The position numbers and the translations under genes are program-made. From contig JAEZXC010000097.1 of NCBI GenBank assembly GCA_023442845.1, positions 1 to 8,638 of the forward strand: 8,638 bases of DNA. The letters run 5' to 3'. Shown in pieces: positions 1-5,614 of the stretch; positions within the stretch are counted from its first letter, which is position 1, and the number at the start of each line of letters is the position of its first letter. The notes under the pieces are model-generated. The model worked only from the letters and a program-made list of their open reading frames with translations. It ran no database searches and was not told the DNA's origin. The DNA is from Actinomycetes bacterium. GTDB taxonomy: Bacteria > Actinomycetota > Actinomycetes > Actinomycetales > Demequinaceae.

Positions 1-542
1 GGCGGCCCCAACACAACGGCCCATATCCACTGCGCGGCGTCCGCCGCCGGAGGCATGTCGTCTCGGCTCAGCCATGCACCGATAACGCCAACCATTGAGC
101 CCGCCACCCCGGCCGCGACAACGTCGATCGGCGCGATGAGTTCGTGTTCACGATGCGTTTGTCGGGCAACTTCCTCGGTTGCGGCGTAAATGTGTTGGCG
201 TAAACGCGCAAGCGCTGCACCTGAACCTGCGCCCACAAAGATCCGGCGGTAGATGTCGGCGTGTTCCTCAATGTGTTCGAGGAACTTGTAGAGCGCGGCG
301 GGCGGGCCCGCGGTGAGCAGCAGCGGCGCGTCGAGAGTAGCCCCCGCCTCTGCCGCGACGCCGTCGAGAGCGTCGGCTAGGACCGTCTCCTTATCCGAGT
401 AGTGCTGGTAGAAGGTGCTGCGGTTGACGCCGGCCCGCTCCGCGATGTCGCTGATGGCGATGAGGTCGAAATCGCGCTCATGCGCAAGCTCAAAGAGCGC
501 CTCTTGGAGGCGCTTGCGCGTGCGTTCAACCCGGATGTCCAC
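1..542 (-). CDS. TetR/AcrR-family transcriptional repressor (3' end outside window)
   Basis: This is an open frame of 180 codons read leftwards that leaves the window without a stop, so the C-terminus is missing; TetR proteins are usually about 190-210 residues, so only a little is lost. The N-terminal DNA-binding domain is clear: RTRKRLQEALFELA (about residues 7-20) leads into the helix-turn-helix DIAERAGVNRSTFYQHYSDK (residues 32-51), a textbook TetR signature. The rest is a helical ligand-binding and dimerisation domain, ending in the window with WIWAVVLGP. It lies back to back with the MMPL transporter gene, and a palindrome sits between them, so it probably represses that gene and itself until an unknown ligand binds. 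The GTG at 542 is chosen because the HTH needs this N-terminus and no in-frame ATG lies nearby; no Shine-Dalgarno is visible. In-frame TTG codons at 578 and 575 are alternative starts. Family assignment is sure; the target is inferred. Confidence 0.9.
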   Translation of the reverse strand, partial: MDIRVERTRKRLQEALFELAHERDFDLIAISDIAERAGVNRSTFYQHYSDKETVLADALDGVAAEAGATLDAPLLLTAGPPAALYKFLEHIEEHADIYRRIFVGAGSGAALARLRQHIYAATEEVARQTHREHELIAPIDVVAAGVAGSMVGVIGAWLSRDDMPPAADAAQWIWAVVLGP

Positions 543-546
543 GCGG

Positions 547-575
547 AGTATGGTGCCACGCTTCGAGATAACCAA
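547..575 (-). promoter_or_regulatory. candidate tetR promoter
   Basis: On the minus strand TTGGTT (575-570) and CATACT (552-547) are separated by 17 bases. The start point would fall at about 540-542, on the GTG start codon, which implies a leaderless or nearly leaderless mRNA. A competing pair slightly upstream is GTGTCA (616-611) with TAGATT (592-587), 18-base spacer, giving a leader of about 38 bases without a Shine-Dalgarno. Both are pattern matches only. Confidence 0.35.
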
Positions 576-591
576 CAAGTGTTGGAAATCT
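566..591. promoter_or_regulatory. 26-bp palindromic operator, likely bound by the adjacent TetR protein
   Basis: The core is a perfect inverted repeat, CCAACA (572-577), AG, TGTTGG (580-585). After one AA/AA step on each side it continues with AGAT (566-569) and ATCT (588-591), giving outer and inner arms that are both perfectly complementary. The size fits a site for a TetR dimer or pair of dimers. It covers the candidate -35 box of the transporter promoter (TTGGAA, 582-587) and one candidate tetR -35 box (TTGGTT, 575-570), so one bound repressor could block both directions. The palindrome is seen directly; binding by this TetR protein is inferred from position. Confidence 0.7.
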
Positions 592-611
592 ACGCGTGTG
601 GCGCGTACACT
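582..611 (+). promoter_or_regulatory. candidate promoter of the MMPL transporter gene
   Basis: TTGGAA (582-587) and TACACT (606-611) are separated by 18 bases, a reasonable match to a housekeeping sigma promoter. The start point would be near 618, giving a leader of about 44 bases to the GTG at 662. The -35 box lies inside the 566-591 palindrome, and the -10 box overlaps a second inverted repeat (591-607). Confidence 0.5.
591..607. repeat. inverted repeat TACGCG-N5-CGCGTA within the transporter promoter
   Basis: TACGCG (591-596) and CGCGTA (602-607) are perfect complements with a 5-base centre. The repeat fills the promoter spacer and runs into the -10 box. It abuts the end of the 566-591 palindrome but has a different sequence, so it may be a site for a second regulator, or chance in GC-rich DNA. 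Confidence 0.4.
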
Positions 612-661
612 GACACAGGCAACGACGCCGCCCCCCTGTACCTGCGTATGAAAGGCCGCTC

Positions 662-3133
662 GTGGCCCCCCTTCTCTTTGCACTCGGGCGCGGAAGCGCG
701 CGCCGCCCCTTCCTGGTGATCGCTGCCTGGCTCCTCACGCTTGGCGCCACTGCGGGGGCCTATCTCACCGTTGGCGGCACCCTCGCCGACTCATTCTCAA
801 TCCCGGGCATTGAAACGGAGCGAGTGACGGAGGACCTCGCCCTCAAGCTTCCTGAACTCAGCGGCGGCAACGCACGAGTGGTCTTCAGCACCGAGGATGA
901 CAGCCCCTTCACTGACGCTCAGAAGCAGCAGGTCGGAGCCGCGCTCGCCAAGGCCGCGGAGCTCGAGCCCGTGACTGGCGCTCTCGATCCCTTTGCGTTG
1001 CAGGCCCAACGCGACGAGCAGGCGGCTCAGCTCGCACAAGCACCCGAGCAGATCGCTGCCGCCAAGGAGCAACTGGCCGCAGGTGAGGCAGAACTGGCCG
1101 CAGGTCAGGAGCAGCTCGACGCCGCGATCGCGCAGGCGCAGGCAGCCGGCATGTACGACGCCGCCGCCGAGCAATTCGCGCAACAGCAGGCGGCAATCGA
1201 TGCGGGAGTTGCGGAGCTCGAGGCTGGCAAGCAGGAACTCGCTGCCCAGGAGCAGGCCCTCGCTCTCGGCAGCGAACTTGCAGGCTACGCCCAGGAGATC
1301 CGCACCGTCTCACAGAACGGGTCAACGGCGCTCGCCGCCATCACCTTCGTTGAGCAGGCGTACGCCCTGACCCCCGAGGACAAGCAGGCCGTCATCGACG
1401 CCATTTCGTCCGCTCCCATCGAGGGCGTTGTCGTCGACTTCTCAGCAGAACTCACCACAGACGTATCAGGGGTTCTCGGCATCGGTGAAGTCGTTGGTGT
1501 CCTCATCGCCTTCCTCGTCCTCACCGTCATGATGCGCGCCGTGCTCCCGTCCGTACAGCCCCTCATCACGTCCGTCATGGGCGTGGGCGTCGGTGTCGCG
1601 ACGGCGCTTGCGTTCTCAGGCGTGGTTGAGATGCAGTCCGTGACACCAGTGCTCGGCATCATGCTGGGGCTCGCCGTCGGCATCGACTACTCACTCTTCA
1701 TCCTCAACCGCCACCGCACGCAAGTACGGCAGGGCATGGACCTCTACGAGTCTGTTGGCCTCGCCAACGGCACCGCGGGCAACGCGGTCGTGTTTGCCGG
1801 CTCGACCGTCATGGTTGCGTTGCTCGCCCTCAATGTCACAGGTGTTCCCTTCCTTGGGATCATGGGCACCGTTGCCGCGTTCTGCGTCGCGGTCGCAGTG
1901 GCAAGCGCCATCACGCTCACGCCCGCACTTCTCGGCCTTATTGGACCGCGCGTCCTTGGCCGCAAGGCCCATGCGGCAATCTCTGCCCCCAAGCCGGAAG
2001 CACCCATTAGGCCGATGCGTCGCATCACCTCGGTCGCCGCCGGCATCGGCTCCGTGCTCGCCTTGCTCATCATCGCTATTCCGTCCTTGTCGATGCGGCT
2101 CGGCCTGCCCGACGGCACTCAGGAGCCCCAGGAGTCCACCCAGTACAAGGCGTACTACGCGGTGACAGACACCTTTGGTCCCGGCTTCAACGGCACGATG
2201 CTCGTGACCGCCACGCTGCCCGAGGCGATTGACGAGTCTGAGGTGCTGGCAACGCAAGTGGCCATCGAACGCGTGCTCGCCGCGAATGAGGATGTCGCCG
2301 CCATCGCACCGGTCGGCGTATCCGCTGACCGCACCTTTATGGCCTTCCAGGTGATCCCCGCGGAGGGCCCGTCCAGCGTGTCCACCGAAGACCTCGTCCA
2401 CGAACTGCGCGGTCTCAGCCCGCTCCACGACGGAACGGTGCTTGGTGTCGCGGGAGAAGCGTCGGGCTCCATTGATGTCATCGAGAAACTCAACGACGCA
2501 CTCCCGCTCTACCTCATTGTCGTCGTCGCCCTCTCGCTCATCATCCTCATCATCGTGTTCCGCTCGCTCGTGGTGCCCGCGCTCGCGACACTCGGCTTCG
2601 TGTTGTCGCTCTTCGCCGCACTCGGCGTTGTGACCGCGGTCTACCAGTGGGGCTGGGCGAGTAGCTTCTTTGACGTCCACGACCCAGCGCCGCTGCTCGC
2701 GTTCCTACCGATCCTGCTCACCGGAATCCTCTTTGGCCTCGCGATGGACTACCAGTTGTTCATCACGACGGGCATGCGTGAGGCCTACGTTCACGGAGTC
2801 AGCGCACGCCGAGCGGTGGTCGCCGGTGTGCGCCACGGTCGCGCCGTGGTGACCGCCGCCGCCATCATCATGGCGTCGGTGTTCGGCGGATTCGTGTTCT
2901 CGGAACTCGGAATGGTGCGCCCCATTGGCTTGGGTCTCGCAATAGGCGTGCTTCTCGACGCCTTTGTGGTGCGCATGGTGCTCGTGCCGTCGCTCATGGA
3001 CCTCTTTGGCGAGAAGGCGTGGTGGTTGCCGCGTTGGCTCGACCGTTTGTTGCCTAACGTTGACGTGGAAGGTGCCCGCCTCGAGCGCGCCCATCCGGTG
3101 GGCCCTGCATCCCACGCGTCGGCGTCTCAGTAA
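662..3133 (+). CDS. MMPL/RND-superfamily membrane transporter with coiled-coil loop
   Basis: An 823-residue inner-membrane exporter of the MMPL type, expected to use proton-motive force to move lipids or other hydrophobic compounds; the substrate cannot be read from sequence. The layout is two homologous halves. TM1 is about residues 16-38, extracytoplasmic loop 1 about 40-265, and a first bundle of helices about 268-430. After a helix near 455-478 come loop 2 (about 480-610) and a second bundle (about 613-780). The paired Asp-Tyr motifs of proton-relaying MMPL proteins are present: GLAVGIDYSLF (D342, Y343) and GLAMDYQLF (D696, Y697). Residues about 116-215 form an Ala/Gln/Glu-rich coiled coil inserted in loop 1. 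The GTG start at 662 has GAAAGG (650-655) six bases upstream and places TM1 correctly; the ATG at 648 is in another frame. Divergent TetR and the palindrome imply repression with induction by a compound, possibly a transported one. Family is sure; substrate and control are inferred. Confidence 0.93.
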   Translation: MAPLLFALGRGSARRPFLVIAAWLLTLGATAGAYLTVGGTLADSFSIPGIETERVTEDLALKLPELSGGNARVVFSTEDDSPFTDAQKQQVGAALAKAAELEPVTGALDPFALQAQRDEQAAQLAQAPEQIAAAKEQLAAGEAELAAGQEQLDAAIAQAQAAGMYDAAAEQFAQQQAAIDAGVAELEAGKQELAAQEQALALGSELAGYAQEIRTVSQNGSTALAAITFVEQAYALTPEDKQAVIDAISSAPIEGVVVDFSAELTTDVSGVLGIGEVVGVLIAFLVLTVMMRAVLPSVQPLITSVMGVGVGVATALAFSGVVEMQSVTPVLGIMLGLAVGIDYSLFILNRHRTQVRQGMDLYESVGLANGTAGNAVVFAGSTVMVALLALNVTGVPFLGIMGTVAAFCVAVAVASAITLTPALLGLIGPRVLGRKAHAAISAPKPEAPIRPMRRITSVAAGIGSVLALLIIAIPSLSMRLGLPDGTQEPQESTQYKAYYAVTDTFGPGFNGTMLVTATLPEAIDESEVLATQVAIERVLAANEDVAAIAPVGVSADRTFMAFQVIPAEGPSSVSTEDLVHELRGLSPLHDGTVLGVAGEASGSIDVIEKLNDALPLYLIVVVALSLIILIIVFRSLVVPALATLGFVLSLFAALGVVTAVYQWGWASSFFDVHDPAPLLAFLPILLTGILFGLAMDYQLFITTGMREAYVHGVSARRAVVAGVRHGRAVVTAAAIIMASVFGGFVFSELGMVRPIGLGLAIGVLLDAFVVRMVLVPSLMDLFGEKAWWLPRWLDRLLPNVDVEGARLERAHPVGPASHASASQ
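1071..1105 (+). repeat. 21-base tandem repeat encoding a coiled-coil heptad
   Basis: AACTGGCCGCAGGT occurs at 1071-1084 and again at 1092-1105, exactly 21 bases apart, inside the transporter gene. The encoded peptide repeats the pattern QLAAGEAELAAGQEQL, one heptad per unit, so the coiled coil may have grown by in-frame duplication. Confidence 0.6.
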
Positions 3134-3138
3134 CCCTG

Positions 3139-3177
3139 GTGTGGGTGGCAGGAGAGCGGATCACCAGCCACCCACAC
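3139..3177. terminator. bidirectional stem-loop terminator candidate between convergent genes
   Basis: GTGTGGGTGGC (3139-3149) and GCCACCCACAC (3167-3177) form a perfect 11-bp GC-rich stem with a 17-base loop. It lies just after the transporter stop codon (3131-3133). The right arm lies inside the last codons of the DUF2207 gene (stop 3163-3161). No T-run follows on either strand, so it is not a classic intrinsic terminator, although U-tract-poor hairpins are reported to terminate in actinobacteria. The position between two convergent genes supports the call. Confidence 0.6.
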
Positions 3178-5026
3178 TGCCTCCTCCGCCGCCACCGCCA
3201 GCGCGTCCGCCGCCGCCTCCACCACCGCCTGAGCTGAAGCCAGAACCTCCTGACGAGCCCGGCGTCGGCGCACTCATGGACGTGGTCGCGAGCCGGGTGA
3301 ATCCGCTCATCCGCTCCCCGAGCGACCCTGAAGCCTCCCAGAACCCGCTCTGGGTGGCGCCGCTGTACCAACTGGGCTCCCCCAGCGAGACGCCTTCGCG
3401 AGCAAGGTCAGCGAACTTGTCGGCCCATTTGTCGGCAATGCCAAAGGCAATCGCGAACGGTAGGTAACGCGAGAACACGTCCTCGCCCTCTTCAAAGACG
3501 AGTTTGCGTGCCTCCGCCGTTTCTAAGTAGTACTTGAAACCACGTGCGTGCTCGAGAACCGCCGTACCAGCAGCTGTTCTCGCGGGGGCCGCGCGTTTGG
3601 TCAAGCCGACGATGATCCCGAGAATCGGGACGGGCAGCGCCACAAGCGCCCACGTCGTTGCCTGAGCGAGGCAAGCCGTGAGAACAAACCCCACGATGAA
3701 GATGACCGTTCCCGCCGTACTCCATTTTGAGCGCGCGTAGCGGGGGTCGGTCCGGTACCAGCCTCGCCCAACGGCATCGTCGTAGAGGAGCCGTTGGACG
3801 GCAGCCATTTTGCTCGCGAACTGGCGCTTGAGTGCGTGGAGCGTCACCTCGGAGCGGCTGTAGAACAGGGACTCAAGCAGCGTCGCTTCGAAGGGCGCCA
3901 GTTCTCCGCCCGCGCTTTCGACCTTGTAGAAGCGATAGTCGTCCGGCTTGTCCTTGACTGGCTGGTTCGCCTTGCGTGACGCCTCTTCGATGCGGAGGTA
4001 CCCGCGCACGGCAAGGTCGACAAGCGTTGCCGCGACATCCCGGGGGTCGGCCTTGTCATCGATCAGCGTGCCGAGCAGACCCGGGCTGAGCCCAGCGGGC
4101 GGCTTGAACTGGACAGCTACCTCGTGCCGACGTGCCAATCGAGTGGCGGACTGCGACCCGCCGTCATACGGGGTGACCCCGGGGATGAGATCGCGATACT
4201 GGCGGTCCCTGCCCACCGTGCGAACAAACAGCACAAGAATCCCGAGGCCCACCGCGAGGACGCCGAGGGCACCGCCCACGGTTTGCGGCGTAATGCCGAA
4301 ACCGCGTCGTATGGGGTTGGAGTACTCGAGGTTCGGCTCGGATACAAACGAACCACCCGGGTACGCAACAGCAACAGTGAACGTGTCCCAGCCCGTGAGC
4401 GACTCGTGCGTAAACACCGCCCTGTTGCCGTTCGTCTCGGCACCGTCACACCGCGCCTTGGATCCGGGGTTGCCGGCGTAACAGACGACCTCGAGAACCT
4501 CAACGGGTGCGATCACTGTCACGGTCGCGTTGTGAATCGGCACGGCTCGGCCTGCGTCGATGACGTTCCAGTAGAACTCGTCACGCCCGTCCACATGGTT
4601 CATCACGCGCTTGACGCGGTACCCAAATTGGTAGGTCTGAACGCCGTCCACATCGCTGATGTTGCGGTCGCCAATACGGATCTCGATAACCGTGTCCTGT
4701 CGCCTCACATCAAGCTGCGCTGGCGCGCCGGTGGTCGATCCCGCGGATATCTGATCGACCTCGTACACACGGTTGTACTCGCCGTTGTAGCCCATCACCG
4801 TGGGGAATGTGAAATAGGGGCCGTGACCTGGCTCGTCACCGAAGTCAAAGTCGAAGTCGATCCACACGTCCACCGAGCCGTCCTCGTGCAACGTGTACGT
4901 CTGATCCCACCGGGTGATCTGACGATGCTGGAAACCTGGATTCGAGTCGGCCGACGCTGGGAGCACTACCAGCGCACTCATGAGTGCCGCTCCAAGCATC
5001 GCCGTCACAAGCCGTGCACGTCTCAT
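3161..5026 (-). CDS. DUF2207-family secreted/membrane protein with Gly-rich C-terminal tail
   Basis: A 621-residue protein whose layout matches the DUF2207 (YciQ-like) family; its biochemical function is unknown. Residues 1-26 are a signal peptide with a likely cut after ALVVLPASA. The DUF2207 beta-rich domain (about 30-235) begins with RQITRWDQTYTLHEDGSVDV and contains C182 and C193, a possible disulphide. A membrane helix follows at about 249-269, then a cytoplasmic part (about 270-434) with winged-helix-like VAATLVDLAVRGYLRIEE, and two more helices (about 437-455 and 457-476). The family's conserved YLPFAIAFGIADKWADKF is at 521-538. The end (590-621) is Ser/Gly then polyglycine, closing with SVGGW. 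The ATG at 5026 follows an excellent GAGGAGGGGA ribosome site with a 7-base spacer. It lies 27 bases after smpB with no terminator between, so it is probably co-transcribed with smpB. Family is confident; role is unknown. Confidence 0.88.
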   Translation of the reverse strand: MRRARLVTAMLGAALMSALVVLPASADSNPGFQHRQITRWDQTYTLHEDGSVDVWIDFDFDFGDEPGHGPYFTFPTVMGYNGEYNRVYEVDQISAGSTTGAPAQLDVRRQDTVIEIRIGDRNISDVDGVQTYQFGYRVKRVMNHVDGRDEFYWNVIDAGRAVPIHNATVTVIAPVEVLEVVCYAGNPGSKARCDGAETNGNRAVFTHESLTGWDTFTVAVAYPGGSFVSEPNLEYSNPIRRGFGITPQTVGGALGVLAVGLGILVLFVRTVGRDRQYRDLIPGVTPYDGGSQSATRLARRHEVAVQFKPPAGLSPGLLGTLIDDKADPRDVAATLVDLAVRGYLRIEEASRKANQPVKDKPDDYRFYKVESAGGELAPFEATLLESLFYSRSEVTLHALKRQFASKMAAVQRLLYDDAVGRGWYRTDPRYARSKWSTAGTVIFIVGFVLTACLAQATTWALVALPVPILGIIVGLTKRAAPARTAAGTAVLEHARGFKYYLETAEARKLVFEEGEDVFSRYLPFAIAFGIADKWADKFADLAREGVSLGEPSWYSGATQSGFWEASGSLGERMSGFTRLATTSMSAPTPGSSGGSGFSSGGGGGGGGRAGGGGGGGSVGGW

Positions 5027-5053
5027 CGTTGAGTCCCCTCCTCGCGCAAGCCC

Positions 5054-5524
5054 TTAGCGCTCTTCGCGCCCTTTGAGGCTCATCGCACGTTCCGCTTCGC
5101 GAGCATCTTGCCGTTCTCGCAGCGTTTGGCGTTTGTCGTACAGCTTCTTTCCGCGCGCAAGCCCAATTTCGAGTTTGGCGCGACCACCCTTGAAGTAAAG
5201 CCGCAGCGGCACGATCGTGTGCCCCTTTTCGCGGGTGCGAATGAGAAGCTCATTAATCTCCCCGTGATGGAGCAGCAGTTTCCGCTTGCGTCGGGGGGCG
5301 TGGTTTGTCCAGTTGCCTTGACTGTATTCGGGAATGTGCAGGTTCTCGGCCCACGCTTCGTTCGCGTCAATGTAGACGTAGCCGTCGCCAATCGTGGCGC
5401 GGCCTTGGCGAAGTGCTTTCACCTCGGTCCCCGTCAGCGCGATGCCCGCCTCGAAGACGTCGTCAATGAAGAAGTCATGGCGCGCCGAACGATTGGTCGC
5501 GACCACTTTGATGGGCTCGGACAT
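5054..5524 (-). CDS. smpB: SsrA-binding protein SmpB
   Basis: SmpB binds tmRNA and brings it to stalled ribosomes in trans-translation, which frees the ribosome and tags the incomplete peptide for proteolysis. The 156-residue length is normal. Diagnostic stretches are NRSARHDFFIDDVFEAGIAL (11-30), TGTEVKALRQGRA, and HIPEYSQGNWTNHAPRRKRKLL (63-84, quoted in part: the tmRNA-binding face of the OB-fold). The basic C-terminal tail from GLARGKKLYDKRQTLRERQD (121-140) onward enters the ribosomal mRNA path. The ATG at 5524 has a near-ideal AAGGAGG site with about six bases before the start. It lies 90 bases after the M23 peptidase gene and has its own candidate promoter, so it may be read both from the ftsEX operon and alone. 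The ftsE-ftsX-smpB order is common in actinobacteria. The ssrA RNA gene, often close to smpB, is not visible here. Confidence 0.97.
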   Translation of the reverse strand: MSEPIKVVATNRSARHDFFIDDVFEAGIALTGTEVKALRQGRATIGDGYVYIDANEAWAENLHIPEYSQGNWTNHAPRRKRKLLLHHGEINELLIRTREKGHTIVPLRLYFKGGRAKLEIGLARGKKLYDKRQTLRERQDAREAERAMSLKGREER

Positions 5525-5530
5525 GACTCA

Positions 5531-5537
5531 CCTCCTT
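5531..5537 (-). promoter_or_regulatory. strong smpB ribosome binding site
   Basis: On the minus strand AAGGAGG lies about six bases upstream of the ATG at 5524. It is the best Shine-Dalgarno match in the window and fixes the smpB start. Confidence 0.8.
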
Positions 5538-5546
5538 GACGTAAGG

Positions 5547-5562
5547 GCACCACGCAGGGTGC
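5547..5562 (-). repeat. small hairpin in the smpB leader
   Basis: GCACC (5547-5551) and GGTGC (5558-5562) pair around a 6-base loop. The stem can extend with GG (5545-5546) and CC (5565-5566) across a 2-base bulge. No T-run follows. It would lie within the 5' leader if transcription starts near 5564, about ten bases upstream of the smpB ribosome site. It could affect translation or partly attenuate read-through from the peptidase gene, or be fortuitous. Confidence 0.3.
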
Positions 5563-5570
5563 GGCCCCCC

Positions 5571-5599
5571 AGTGTACGCCCGGCTGGATGAGGTGAAAC
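5571..5599 (-). promoter_or_regulatory. candidate smpB promoter
   Basis: On the minus strand a weak -35 GTTTCA (5599-5594) is followed, after 17 bases, by TACACT (5576-5571). The start point would be near 5564, leaving about 40 bases before smpB. The -10 context GCGTACACTG is the same ten bases as in the MMPL transporter promoter (603-612). The -35 is poor, so this is tentative. Confidence 0.4.
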
Positions 5600-5614
5600 A
5601 GTGCCGCTGGACCC

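Noticed and set aside
402..719. Plus-strand 105-codon ORF opposite the tetR gene and running into the transporter start
   Set aside because: The minus strand encodes a clear TetR HTH here; the ATG at 648 in this frame is out of frame with the transporter.
1691..2680. 329-codon minus-strand ORF inside the transporter gene
   Set aside because: Its product is a His/Asp/Glu/Arg-rich low-complexity string with no domain, as expected from the antisense of a hydrophobic GC-rich gene; the plus-strand MMPL reading is unambiguous.
3180..3236. GCC/TCC trinucleotide-rich tract as a regulatory repeat
   Set aside because: It is explained by codons for the Gly-rich tail of the DUF2207 protein on the minus strand.
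4124..5032. 302-codon plus-strand ORF opposite the DUF2207 gene
   Set aside because: No recognisable domain and fully antisense to a clear secreted-protein gene with a strong ribosome site; a GC-rich shadow frame.
5027..5614. Search for an ssrA (tmRNA) gene next to smpB
   Set aside because: The gaps on either side of smpB are only 27 and 90 bases, too short for tmRNA, and neither contains tRNA-like ends.
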